Of a stretch of 38,320 bases of DNA, positions 1 to 8,958 are shown piece after piece. Position 1 is the first letter of the stretch; each line of letters begins with the position of its first letter. The position numbers were made by a program, and so were the translations under genes. The notes under the pieces were generated by a model that worked only from the letters and a program-made list of their open reading frames with translations, did no database searches and was not told the origin of the DNA. The DNA is from a bacterium (lineage in GTDB: Bacteria; Babelota; Babeliae; Babelales; UBA12409). Location of the stretch: assembly GCA_021823685.1 (NCBI GenBank), contig JAKANL010000011.1, forward strand, positions 1 through 38,320. Reading direction: 5' to 3'.

Positions 1-1639
1 TGCAATCTACGTATTGGGTGACGTTTTGCCCGACTTTTAGCTTGGCAGGGGCATGAATTTTGATGGCAATGGCATTACCCAGCTCTTTGGTTTCTAGCGC
101 TGGAATTGTTTCGCCGCCAATTTCAATCGTTCCCTGGTCGCCTGCTTGGCCACCACGTTCGACGTAGAAGGGTGACTGGTTCGGGATAATCCAGCATTCT
201 GATTCTGCCGCAACTTCATTAGCCATTTTGTTGTCTTGAATGATCGCAATAATCGTTGATGCCGTGGTCATTTGATCATAGCCGGTAAAAATAGTCTTTA
301 TCGCTGGATCGATCGATAAAGTGAGCGATTCGGGAGTTTTTTGTCCTGATTGAATACGCTGGCGTTCCATAAATTGTTCGAACGCCTTGGTGTCGATAGT
401 AAATCCGTGTTCTTTGGCGACAACATCGGTTAGTTCAAGGGGGAATCCATATGTATCGTAGAGTTTAAACGCTTGTTCGCCGGTTAATTTCTTGGATTTT
501 TTATTTTCTTCTAAAAATTTATCCAAAATAACTTTACCGCGGGTCAGGTTGTCAGCGAACTTTTCAACTTCGAGCGTAACTACCTTAGTAATCAATGTGC
601 GATTGCTTTTCAGTTCTGGATAAATATCGCCCATGAAATCAATAAAACTATTGGCCAGGAGCGGGAAGATAGAATGCTTGCAAAGTTTTTGTTCGAAAAG
701 CGCGGCGCGGCGAATAATTTTACGCAATACATAACCGCGGCCTTCGTTACTTGGCATACAGCCGTCAGCGATAATCAAGCTCGATGAACGGATGTGATCA
801 GCTAATACACGAAAAGCGGCGCGAATGTCGGCTGGTTGCTTTTCGTAGTTTAGTCCGGTCAACTCCTCAATTTTAGCGATAATAGGCATGAATAAATCGG
901 TTTCATAGACCGAGTCTTTCTCTTGTAAGACAAGCGCCAAGCGTTCGAGGCCCATGCCAGTATCAATGCCAGGTTTCTTCAACGGAATCATGCTTCCGTC
1001 TTTTTGGCGGTCAAATTGCATGAAAACGTTGTTCCAAATTTCTAAGAAACGCACGTCATCCTGGTTGGGGTCAATAACTTTTTCTTTCGATGATGGGTTT
1101 CGGTCATAGAGAATTTCGCTGCATGGGCCACAAGGTCCGGTATCGCCCATAGCCCAAAAATTGTCTTTTTCGCCGCAACGGAAAATACGATCTTTAGGCA
1201 ATCCGACCTGCTTGTGCCAAATATCAAATGCTTCGTCATCATCTTTATAAACCGTGACAACCAAGCGATCGGCCGGGATATTCACTTCTTTGGTTAAAAA
1301 ATCCCAAGCATATTGAATGGCTTCTTTTTTGAAATAGTCGCCGAACGAAAAATTCCCCATCATTTCGAAAAACGTGAGGTGGCGCTTGGTGAAACCAACA
1401 TTATCCAAGTCGTTATGTTTACCGCCCGCGCGCACACATTTTTGGATGGTGCAAGCTCGCGTGTAGCTGCGTTTTTCTTTGCCCAAAAAAAGATCTTTAA
1501 ATTGATTCATGCCGGCGTTGGTGAAGAGCAGCGTGGGGTCCTGCGCGGGAATAAGCGAGGAACTGGCGACAATTTCATGATTATTTTTTCTAAAAAAATC
1601 GAAGAATTTTTTGCGCATTTCCAGAGATTTCATCGGCAT
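1..1639 (-). CDS. alaS: Alanyl-tRNA synthetase, N-terminal part (C-terminus beyond the left edge)
   Basis: Manual minus-strand translation: MKSLEMRKKFFDFFRKNNHEIVASSSLIPAQDPTLLFTNAGMNQFKDLFLG...RACTIQKCVRAGGKHNDLDNVG...HLTFFEMMGNFSFGDYFK, diagnostic class II AlaRS. Start at 1639 (MPMKSLE) or 1633. Absent from the ORF track because it is edge-truncated. Confidence 0.96.
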   Translation of the reverse strand, partial: MPMKSLEMRKKFFDFFRKNNHEIVASSSLIPAQDPTLLFTNAGMNQFKDLFLGKEKRSYTRACTIQKCVRAGGKHNDLDNVGFTKRHLTFFEMMGNFSFGDYFKKEAIQYAWDFLTKEVNIPADRLVVTVYKDDDEAFDIWHKQVGLPKDRIFRCGEKDNFWAMGDTGPCGPCSEILYDRNPSSKEKVIDPNQDDVRFLEIWNNVFMQFDRQKDGSMIPLKKPGIDTGMGLERLALVLQEKDSVYETDLFMPIIAKIEELTGLNYEKQPADIRAAFRVLADHIRSSSLIIADGCMPSNEGRGYVLRKIIRRAALFEQKLCKHSIFPLLANSFIDFMGDIYPELKSNRTLITKVVTLEVEKFADNLTRGKVILDKFLEENKKSKKLTGEQAFKLYDTYGFPLELTDVVAKEHGFTIDTKAFEQFMERQRIQSGQKTPESLTLSIDPAIKTIFTGYDQMTTASTIIAIIQDNKMANEVAAESECWIIPNQSPFYVERGGQAGDQGTIEIGGETIPALETKELGNAIAIKIHAPAKLKVGQNVTQYVDC

Positions 1640-1704
1640 CCTTTAGGCATGAAACATTACCCAAAATAATAACATTTTTTAGATTTAAACGCAATTTCGC
1701 ACAA

Positions 1705-1736
1705 TAAAAAAGGGCCCTCGTTAGGGCCCTTTTTTA
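1705..1736 (-). terminator. Rho-independent terminator of the rpsF-rpsR transcript
   Basis: aaaaaagggccct-cgtt-agggccctttttt: GC stem with U tract, just past the rpsR stop on the minus strand. Confidence 0.85.
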
Positions 1737-1751
1737 ATCAAAATGTTTCTT

Positions 1752-2039
1752 TTAATAACCAGAGCGCGTATATGGCATAAGGGCCATCATGCGCGATTTC
1801 TTGATTTCACGTGAGAGTAGGCGTTGATAAGGTGTTCCAGTGCCCGAAATACGTGCTGGTAAAATCTTACCGCGTTCAGTCAAAAACCCCTTCAAAAAGT
1901 CTGCGTTCTTGTAATCGATATCGGCTATCAGTTCAGGGTTTTCCAGAAAACGACATTGTTTTTTGGATGAAAACGATACGCGGCGCGCCTTTTTCTTTAA
2001 AAGGCGGTCACTCATCTTTAATTTAACTTTTTTTGCCAT
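1752..2039 (-). CDS. rpsR: 30S ribosomal protein S18
   Basis: CRFLENPELIADIDYKNADFLKGFLTERGKILPARISGTGTPYQRLLSREIKKSRMMALMPY is the S18 signature. Confidence 0.96.
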   Translation of the reverse strand: MAKKVKLKMSDRLLKKKARRVSFSSKKQCRFLENPELIADIDYKNADFLKGFLTERGKILPARISGTGTPYQRLLSREIKKSRMMALMPYTRSGY

Positions 2040-2060
2040 GATTTTAATCCTCTAAAACGC

Positions 2061-2525
2061 TTATTCTGCGATCTTTTCGCTTACGGCTGTTTCTGATCCC
2101 ATTGCCTCAACGCGCGGCATTGAATCGTGGTGATGGCGATGTTCTTTGCTGAACAGCGACATATCGCGCGGTTTCTCGTCCAACGAGAGGGGGCGCTTAT
2201 ATTCCAAAGAAGCCGTATTGCTTAGTTGAGATGTCATATAGCGCAAAACAAGCGTGTTAAACTTAAGGTCTAAAAGACTCTTGACGTCCTTGACGGCAAT
2301 TTCCTTTTTGGTCGCAGGGACTTCAAATCGTACCAGGAAATAGACACCGTAATCATTGTGCTTTACCTGGTAGGCTAAATGATACTTGCCCCAGCGATCG
2401 TATGAAATAATATTACCTTTGTATTCCTGAACTTTACGATCAAAGGCCTTTTCAAGCTCATTGGCCTCATCGTTGGTGATATCAGGTGAAACCAGAATCA
2501 ATGTTTCGTACCGTTGCATCTGCAT
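2061..2525 (-). CDS. rpsF: 30S ribosomal protein S6 with acidic/His-containing C-terminal extension
   Basis: RYETLILVSPDITNDEANELEKAF...WGKYHLAYQVKHNDYGVYFLVRFEVP matches S6; directly upstream of rpsR. Confidence 0.93.
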   Translation of the reverse strand: MQMQRYETLILVSPDITNDEANELEKAFDRKVQEYKGNIISYDRWGKYHLAYQVKHNDYGVYFLVRFEVPATKKEIAVKDVKSLLDLKFNTLVLRYMTSQLSNTASLEYKRPLSLDEKPRDMSLFSKEHRHHHDSMPRVEAMGSETAVSEKIAE

Positions 2526-2640
2526 AGAGTAGCTCCTAAAATACCGTTACTAACTGGAAATGGTCACTTGGTGACCACTACAACTCGGGGGACGGCCCCC
2601 CCAATTTGTTTAGTAAAAACTACTTATAAGTATATCAACT
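2526..2640 (-). promoter_or_regulatory. rpsF 5' leader with two strong stem-loops
   Basis: Minus strand: CAA-ATT-GGGGGGG-CCGT-CCCCC-GAG-TTG (2581-2608), then TGGTCAC-caa-GTGACCA (2561-2577), then AGGAG before the ATG; TATACT/TATAAG-like -10 upstream. Confidence 0.5.
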
Positions 2641-2722
2641 AAGCCAAAATTTGCTAGAAATTTAGAATGGGGTACACTTAAATTCCACGGTCGAACATTA
2701 AACCAACAGAGGGGTTTTTTAA

Positions 2723-3253
2723 ATGAATAAACGTGTTCTTTTAGCAGTTTTTCTCTTGATTGGATGCACGGGACGTGCGATGCAAACGGCTGGGCGGGTA
2801 GAATTTGATGGATCTTTTTTTGCAAGCCATTTGGCCGAAATGATATGGCGGGCTGATTTGTACCACCTCAATAGATTTCTTGTCGGGGTTGATGAAAAGC
2901 TTGACTCTAAGGCACTCACCGTCAAAATGAAAGAAGGGGGGCGCCAACCTTGGTTTACGCACAGAGTAACCATATTTGAGCTTGCCCATGAGCTCACCCT
3001 TTTGACCCATGAAAGCACCGGCCGTCACGTTGATCAATCAGAATTAAAAGTGAGAAAGGCTATTTTTGATCAGCTGATGCTTAAATTTGAAAAAAATGAT
3101 GCAAAGCGTTCTTTTGACGTTTATCGTGCTTATAAAGAGCGCTCTGCTACGCCAGAATCGCCCAAATCGCCAACATCACCACGATCACCCATGTTTGCCG
3201 GGGCTCCAGCACTTGTTTTTTGGGATGATCACAAAAGAACAAGCGTATATTAA
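2723..3253 (+). CDS. Hypothetical exported protein with Ser-Pro-rich C-terminus
   Basis: MNKRVLLAVFLLIGCTGRAMQ signal-peptide-like N-terminus; GGGG Shine-Dalgarno-like sequence upstream; ends ...TPESPKSPTSPRSPM... Confidence 0.75.
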   Translation: MNKRVLLAVFLLIGCTGRAMQTAGRVEFDGSFFASHLAEMIWRADLYHLNRFLVGVDEKLDSKALTVKMKEGGRQPWFTHRVTIFELAHELTLLTHESTGRHVDQSELKVRKAIFDQLMLKFEKNDAKRSFDVYRAYKERSATPESPKSPTSPRSPMFAGAPALVFWDDHKRTSVY

Positions 3254-3295
3254 TGAGGGACGATATTTGTTAGGTTATTACGAGCGTTCGAGAAT

Positions 3296-3335
3296 AAAAA
3301 AGCCACGGTCATTTTAAAATGACCGTGGCTTTTTG
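3296..3335. terminator. Bidirectional terminator between convergent genes
   Basis: Perfect palindrome agccacggtcatttt/aaaatgaccgtggct (3301-3330) with A tract before and T tract after. Confidence 0.9.
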
Positions 3336-3340
3336 ACTTT

Positions 3341-4021
3341 TTATAAAAGATTTTGAATGCGTTGAATAACGCGTCCGATTATACGGAAATGATCTTTACC
3401 GCGGATCAATGCAATCGGAGGATTTTTCTGATTGATTGATTCTAAAACGATAAAGTCATCCGTATATGCTACACGAGTAATGATGCGCATGGGGGTTTCG
3501 TTTCCGTATTCCACCGCTGCGATATCGCCAGAGCGTGCCCACGTTTCCGGAGAAACGATCAAATAGTCACCTTTTACAAAAGTTGGTGCCATGAGGTTAT
3601 TTTCAATTGCCAGTGCAAACATTGAGCCATCTGAGCTATTGAGCACCGGAATAAATTCTTCCTTGTGGCCAGTTGTTACCTGTACGAGCTGGTTGTTGTA
3701 TGGTGATGGATTGGCCGGAACATCGCCGACAACGGGAACCACCTGAACTTTTAATTCTACATCCGTCTTTTCTGGTAACGTGAATGAGACGTTTTTTTCA
3801 ACGTTATCTGTTCGTTTACGGTGTTGTATAAACAAATCGATAGGGTCCAATTCAAACGCTTGAGACAATTTACGCAATGAATCTTCATTCCAGCGTCTGG
3901 TACCGTTTTTTATATGGGTCAAGTAACTTTCCGACATTCCTGTTTTTTCAGCTAAAACCTTCGTGGTCCAGCCTTTTTCTCGGAGGAGTTCCTTAACGCG
4001 GAGAGCTGTGGAACCTTTCAT
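3341..4021 (-). CDS. XRE-family transcriptional regulator with degenerate LexA/S24-like C-terminal domain
   Basis: N-terminal HTH (RVKELLREKGWTTKVLAEKTGMSESYLTHIKNGTRRWNEDSLRKLSQAF); C-terminal FALAIENNLMAPTFVKGDYLIVSPETWARSGDIAAVEYGNETPMRIITRV aligns by eye with S24/LexA folds. AGGAG at proper spacing. Confidence 0.85.
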   Translation of the reverse strand: MKGSTALRVKELLREKGWTTKVLAEKTGMSESYLTHIKNGTRRWNEDSLRKLSQAFELDPIDLFIQHRKRTDNVEKNVSFTLPEKTDVELKVQVVPVVGDVPANPSPYNNQLVQVTTGHKEEFIPVLNSSDGSMFALAIENNLMAPTFVKGDYLIVSPETWARSGDIAAVEYGNETPMRIITRVAYTDDFIVLESINQKNPPIALIRGKDHFRIIGRVIQRIQNLL

Positions 4022-4116
4022 GATATCTCCTGTACCTTTATAGCGATTGTGCTAGTCTAATAGGCATGATTTTACTTACCTATTATGAGTATATTTGATA
4101 TTTAAAGACTTGTCAA
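4022..4116. promoter_or_regulatory. Divergent promoter region with candidate operator TAATAGG-N14-CCTATTA
   Basis: Perfect 7-bp inverted repeat at 4058-4064 and 4079-4085, half-site centres 21 bp apart, between the divergent repressor and rnhB. Confidence 0.45.
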
Positions 4117-4833
4117 ATGGAAAAATTCGGTCGACAGAGAATGCCTAAAAGAATTCCAAGAGCAAAGTCTTCAATTGAACGCGAATTGTGGACCAATGGG
4201 GGATTGGTATGCGGTTTAGATGAGGTTGGCAGGGGCTGTTTGGCCGGGCCCGTGGTCACTGCTGCCGTTATTTTGCATCCTCGAGCTACGTTTGCTCTTC
4301 TTAAGGATTCTAAAGTGTTAAATGCACAGCAACGAGTGCGGGCGGCAAAATGGATTAAGCAACACAGTTGGTATGCCTACGGAATGGTGAGCCATCGCGA
4401 AATTGACACTTACAATATTTATCAAGCCACGCTGTGCGCCATGCGCCGGGCCGTAGCACATGTTGTGGGGCAGGCGCCACAGATTCCCTCATTAATTGTC
4501 GTTGATGCCATGCCTCTTTCTTTTCACGCGGGCATCTTGAAAACGATAACCGTTGAGTCATTTCCTTTTGGCGAGCAGCGCTCTATTTCGGTGGCGGCGG
4601 CATCGATATTGGCTAAAGTTAAGCGTGATGAAATGATGCATGAATACGATCGTCTATTCCCCGGATACGCGCTCAAAGGGCATAAGGGATACGCGACAAG
4701 GGTACATCGCCGCTGCGTGCATGAGTGTGGGCGTTGTCTGATTCACCGTCAACGATTTTTGGAACATTTGCAAGCTGAAGAACGGACATTAAGTTATGAG
4801 TACCAAATTGAGCTTTTTTGCCGAAGTAGTTGA
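4117..4833 (+). CDS. rnhB: Ribonuclease HII
   Basis: LVCGLDEVGRGCLAGPVVTAAVIL, VDAMP, SVAAASILAKVKRDEMM...FPGYALKGHKGYAT; acidic catalytic residues present. Start could be 4141. Confidence 0.93.
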   Translation: MEKFGRQRMPKRIPRAKSSIERELWTNGGLVCGLDEVGRGCLAGPVVTAAVILHPRATFALLKDSKVLNAQQRVRAAKWIKQHSWYAYGMVSHREIDTYNIYQATLCAMRRAVAHVVGQAPQIPSLIVVDAMPLSFHAGILKTITVESFPFGEQRSISVAAASILAKVKRDEMMHEYDRLFPGYALKGHKGYATRVHRRCVHECGRCLIHRQRFLEHLQAEERTLSYEYQIELFCRSS

Positions 4834-5392
4834 AAGTTCGCCACAATCGTGGAAATCGCAATGTTGGCAATGGGACCAGCCACCAGTCTTTGGCTCACTG
4901 GCGGTTGTGGATTGCCAAAAAAATCTTTCTTATGGCGTGGTGCACCACATTTATACCGGATCGGACGATCCCTCGCGCAGCGTTTTTGCTTATCAAAAAA
5001 CACTTGAAGAGCTGCAGCGCGAACAACCGCAGGTTTTTATGTTTTTAAAGACCGTATTCACTGCGTTGACGGTTGGTTATACGCAAGACCAGCACATTTG
5101 CTATACCTACGCACCGTTGGCAGCATCGCTCCACGCGTTTGTCCGTCCGGCAACGGCAGAAGAATATCAGCTTTTTTTCAGGCGTCCCGGTTATTTACCT
5201 ATTCTTTTTGGGCAGGCGCATCAACTGGGAAATCTCGACGAACTCTTATTGGCCATGATCCGCGTGGCCAGGCAGCACGGTGGATTTGACGAGAGCGGGT
5301 TACAACAATTTATCGAGACGTTCTCGTTGTTAGGGAACAACGATTACCGACGGCTTAAGATGTTTTTGCAGCGAGTGGAACAGATTGTTTAG
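4796..5392 (+). CDS. Conserved hypothetical, possible HAS-barrel domain protein
   Basis: Start overlaps the rnhB 3' end; FGSLAVVDCQKNLSYGVVHHIYTGSDDPSR...LEELQREQPQVFMFLKTVFTALTVGY resembles HAS-barrel proteins from memory. Confidence 0.6.
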   Translation: MSTKLSFFAEVVESSPQSWKSQCWQWDQPPVFGSLAVVDCQKNLSYGVVHHIYTGSDDPSRSVFAYQKTLEELQREQPQVFMFLKTVFTALTVGYTQDQHICYTYAPLAASLHAFVRPATAEEYQLFFRRPGYLPILFGQAHQLGNLDELLLAMIRVARQHGGFDESGLQQFIETFSLLGNNDYRRLKMFLQRVEQIV

Positions 5393-6077
5393 CCAGCATT
5401 TCTCGCGCTTTTGTTACTGTTTTTTTGAGTAACTTTGCTGGATTTTTATTTTTTGCGGGACAAAGCAGACATAATGTTTGGTTAATGATTTTGTTGATGT
5501 GGTCAAACTCGTCCTTGTTGCGCGTTGTTAGGTTCTTTAAAAATGGTCGTATGTAAGCATCAGCTAAAAATTCGTAGGTGAGGTTCAACAAATTTTTATG
5601 CATGCGAAGTCTATTTTCAGAAAAAAGCCTGCCAAAATCGGCACATTGGATGAACGTTGCGTTTTCAAAACGTAAAAAATCTTTCACTTGTTCAGCATGC
5701 CGACACTGGGCTTCCGCTATTGCTTTTGTGTCTTTTTTATCGCGTAATGCCGTGAGCAGTGTGGATTGTGTGATAAGCACATTGTACAGGTATGTTCTCA
5801 GCCGGATAGCGTGCGTACGATCTTGTTTAAAAATGTCGTAGAAATGTTGTTCGTTTTTAAAATCTTGTTCTTGAGCTTCTGGGCATTGATTCCAAAATTC
5901 TTCCCAAAGCTTGAAAAGCCGGTATCCTTGGCTGGCAAAGTCATGATCTATTGGATCGATAGACTGGCTCGCCATTTTTAATAGGGCCATTTGATAGTTT
6001 ATGGCGCGTTGTTCCATGCAGTTGAGCCCTTGAACGCACAGCGTACTGGTGAATAAAAGGACATTGAACAGCTTCAT
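5355..6077 (-). CDS. Hypothetical exported protein, mostly helical
   Basis: MKLFNVLLFTSTLCVQGLNCMEQRA signal peptide; ATG overlaps the mnmG stop by 4 nt (ATGA). Confidence 0.75.
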   Translation of the reverse strand: MKLFNVLLFTSTLCVQGLNCMEQRAINYQMALLKMASQSIDPIDHDFASQGYRLFKLWEEFWNQCPEAQEQDFKNEQHFYDIFKQDRTHAIRLRTYLYNVLITQSTLLTALRDKKDTKAIAEAQCRHAEQVKDFLRFENATFIQCADFGRLFSENRLRMHKNLLNLTYEFLADAYIRPFLKNLTTRNKDEFDHINKIINQTLCLLCPAKNKNPAKLLKKTVTKAREMLAKQSVPLAAKTS

Positions 6078-7819
6078 GTTTTTTTGCCTTCCACGTTCGA
6101 TCTTTTTGCCGATTCTATATTAAAAATCAACAACGAAATAGCCGCCGGTGTCATGCCTGGAATACGGCCCGCTTGTGCAATGGTCGTTGGCTTATGGTAA
6201 TTGATTTTTTGTTGTAATTCAATCGATAGTCCCGGTAATCCATCGACGCTGAAATTGGCAGGAATTGCAAGCTCCTGGTAGCGCTGTGTTTTAGCAATCT
6301 CTTTGTATTCACGTTCAATATACGGTGCATAAAGCTGTTCGGCGTATATCGTAAGTTTTGCGCGACCGCTCAGTTCGTGGTCAGGAACGGTGCCGGTAAT
6401 GATGGCGTTGATAGCCGCTCTTTCTTTGCAAAAGTCTGTATACATTTCTGCTGCGATCATACCGTTGCGATAGCCATGGTCCATGAGTCGTAAAAAAGTA
6501 TTATCTTGGCGCAGCAAGATACGGTGTTCTGCTCGCGAAGTAAACATGCGATATGGTTCGTCGACGCCAATCGTAACTAAATCATCAATCATAATACCGA
6601 TATAGCTTTCGTGACGGGCAAGTGCAAATGGTTCTTTGCCGTGTGCTTTATTGTGCGCGTTGATGCCGGCGATAATGCCCTGGCCGGCTGCCTCTTCGTA
6701 TCCTGTGGTGCCATTAATTTGGCCAGCCAAAAAGAGCCCTGGTACTGATTTGACCTCCAGCCCATGATTAAGTTGGTCCGGGTACACGAAATCATATTCG
6801 ATGGCGTAGCCATACTTGGCGATAACAACATCTTCCAGCCCCTTGATTGTCTTGATAAAAGCATCCTGTACATCTGCTGGCAGCGAAGTTGAAATACCAT
6901 TGGGGTACATTTCATCGATGAGCATGCTTTCCGGTTCGATAAAAACATGGTGTGATTTTTTATCGGCAAAGCGCTTAATTTTATCCTCAATTGAGGGACA
7001 ATAGCGTGGCGGCTTACCCTTAATATTGCCGGCGTGAATGGCAGAGCGGTGAATATTTTGGGCAATAATTTTATGTGTTTTTTCATTCGTGTGCGTGATA
7101 AAACAATCATGTTTATGCGTAACACGGTGCGGATAAAATTCGTACAAATATGCCAGGTCATCGGAACCCTGAGGCGTCATAGCGGCAAAGTTAATGGTAT
7201 CTTTTTGCAATCGTGCCGGCGTTCCCGTTTTGAGGCGATCCATGCGCAGGCCGAGATTTTTTAAGCTGCCTGAAAGTTTGCTTGTTGCGCGTTCGTCGCG
7301 GCGGCCACCCGGATGGTGCCGATCGCCGATGTGAATAACGCCATTGAGAAACGTTCCCGTGGTTATGACCACTGATTTGGCCGTGTATTCTTCGCTATTT
7401 GCGCGCAAGCCGCAAATGTGCCCATTTTCAATTAACAGACTTTCGCCCTCACCCTCTAAAATCGTTAAATTGGGGGCATTTTTGAGCTGTTCCTGAGCGT
7501 GTTTTTTATACCATTCTTTATCGATTTGGAGGCGCAGTCCCTGTACGGCTGGGCCTTTGCGGGTATTGAGCATACGTGCTTGGAGGTAGCTTTGAGTGCA
7601 TAATTGGGGCATGAGCCCGCCTAAAGCGGCCAATTCAAAGACAATATGCCCTTTGCCAATCCCGCCAATGGCAGGATTGCATGACATGTGACCGATTTTA
7701 TTGATATCAAGGGTGACGAGCATGGTTTTTGACCCCATGGATGCCGCAGCCCATGCTGCCTCGATGCCAGCATGTCCGCCACCGATAACGATAACGTCAA
7801 AAAATTTTTGGTTATTCAT
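6074..7819 (-). CDS. mnmG: tRNA uridine-5-carboxymethylaminomethyl(34) synthesis enzyme MnmG (GidA)
   Basis: FDVIVIGGGHAGIEAAWAAASMGSKTMLVT...MSCNPAIGGIGKGH...GPAVQGLRLQIDK...GQINGTTGYEEAAGQGIIAGINA; C-terminal RIPGMTPAAISLLIFNI. Confidence 0.97.
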   Translation of the reverse strand: MNNQKFFDVIVIGGGHAGIEAAWAAASMGSKTMLVTLDINKIGHMSCNPAIGGIGKGHIVFELAALGGLMPQLCTQSYLQARMLNTRKGPAVQGLRLQIDKEWYKKHAQEQLKNAPNLTILEGEGESLLIENGHICGLRANSEEYTAKSVVITTGTFLNGVIHIGDRHHPGGRRDERATSKLSGSLKNLGLRMDRLKTGTPARLQKDTINFAAMTPQGSDDLAYLYEFYPHRVTHKHDCFITHTNEKTHKIIAQNIHRSAIHAGNIKGKPPRYCPSIEDKIKRFADKKSHHVFIEPESMLIDEMYPNGISTSLPADVQDAFIKTIKGLEDVVIAKYGYAIEYDFVYPDQLNHGLEVKSVPGLFLAGQINGTTGYEEAAGQGIIAGINAHNKAHGKEPFALARHESYIGIMIDDLVTIGVDEPYRMFTSRAEHRILLRQDNTFLRLMDHGYRNGMIAAEMYTDFCKERAAINAIITGTVPDHELSGRAKLTIYAEQLYAPYIEREYKEIAKTQRYQELAIPANFSVDGLPGLSIELQQKINYHKPTTIAQAGRIPGMTPAAISLLIFNIESAKRSNVEGKKT

Positions 7820-7914
7820 GAATGCGTATGCCTGCGCTTGTGCAAAAAAGCCCTAACCTACGCCTTTTATTATACGTGAGGGGTTAATTTTTGCCAAATT
7901 GCCGGGGTGGTTGA

Positions 7915-7949
7915 AAAAAATAACCCGTCATTTCGTTAGAAATGACGGG
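7915..7949 (-). terminator. Terminator of the 7976-8656 gene
   Basis: cccgtcatttc-gtta-gaaatgacggg (7924-7949) with T tract on the minus strand. Confidence 0.8.
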
Positions 7950-7975
7950 GATTGGTTGGCAAAAGTGGGGTGTAG

Positions 7976-8656
7976 TTAATTTACGGTGCTTAAGCGCTTA
8001 AGCACGATCGAAGACAATGAAAGCATGCCCCTGGTGTCGATATGTTTTATCTTAAAATCGAGCATTTGTTTACGCGTGATTGGGTCCTTGATACAGGTTT
8101 CGCTGCTCAGTGCGTTGGTGAGAATGGACCGGAATGTAAGAGGGTTCCTTACATGGTCTTGGACGCACTTTTTAAGAACTTCTAAAAATGCGCGATGGTT
8201 ACGTTCAAATTCGTCAATTTCTTTGGTGCCATTTTTTTCAAGGAGGGCTTCAAACATTTTGTTATAAAAGTTCAAGCCGTAGCAAAAATTATTATCGCTG
8301 AAAAATTCTGATAACAGCCAGAGCATCATAGCGCGACGATCTTTTGGTGCCAGAAGGCTGATAAAGTGGTGTTTTTGATCGTCTTTGAATCGACAAATGT
8401 AGGTTAACGGTTCGTTATTTTTGAATACCACCTCTGGATCAACTTGAGGTAAGCAGACGCGAAGGGCATCAACCACATTTTTTTTCATTTCGGGGATGCC
8501 TTTGGAACACAGGATCGTGTCTTTAATTGTTATGGAGAGCGCATCAGTTTTGGCTGCAGATGTGTCTGCTTGTCCCGATTGCGTGATAACGGCGAACAGT
8601 AGCGCGGTTATGCAAGTACTCTTAGATATTTCGATCAACATTCGTTTCAAATTCAT
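7976..8656 (-). CDS. Hypothetical exported protein
   Basis: MNLKRMLIEISKSTCITALLFAVITQSGQA signal-peptide-like; ATG at 8656 preferred over GTG at 8668 because of the upstream gtgagg. Confidence 0.7.
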   Translation of the reverse strand: MNLKRMLIEISKSTCITALLFAVITQSGQADTSAAKTDALSITIKDTILCSKGIPEMKKNVVDALRVCLPQVDPEVVFKNNEPLTYICRFKDDQKHHFISLLAPKDRRAMMLWLLSEFFSDNNFCYGLNFYNKMFEALLEKNGTKEIDEFERNHRAFLEVLKKCVQDHVRNPLTFRSILTNALSSETCIKDPITRKQMLDFKIKHIDTRGMLSLSSIVLKRLSTVN

Positions 8657-8958
8657 AGTAAACCTCACTTTTACTGCAAAAATACGTTTGAGAATAAACG
8701 AGCCTCCGCTATGGCCGAGGCTTCCCCCTTTTTCGCGCAGCTTGCCGTTTTAAAAGTTGGCCCGCGCTTCGTTGTCTTTAATTTTGCCATGTATTAATAG
8801 TATATTTAAAAAACGAAAAAATGTCAATCAGCACGTCTGGCGGCTCGGTTTTAGCGTGCATGGCGCCCAGGTGAACGGGGAGCAGGAAAGTATGGCTTTT
8901 AAGGTTGGTTTTTTAGTAGGATATCAAACAGATGTCAATATTAAGAGGGGGATTTTTC

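Noticed and set aside
1042-1669. ORFs 1042..1260 (-) and 1313..1669 (+)
   Set aside because: Both overlap the AlaRS coding frame (1-1639 minus), which carries the recognisable class II synthetase sequence.
2741-2761. Lipobox LIGC in the 2723 protein (lipoprotein)
   Set aside because: LLIGC|T fits a lipobox loosely, but the GRAMQ context matches the A-M-E/Q cleavage pattern of the other exported proteins here, so lipoprotein status is left open.
8700-8730. Hairpin agcctc-N10-gaggct followed by ccccttttt
   Set aside because: No plus-strand gene ends upstream and the stem is only 6 bp; terminator assignment is unsupported.
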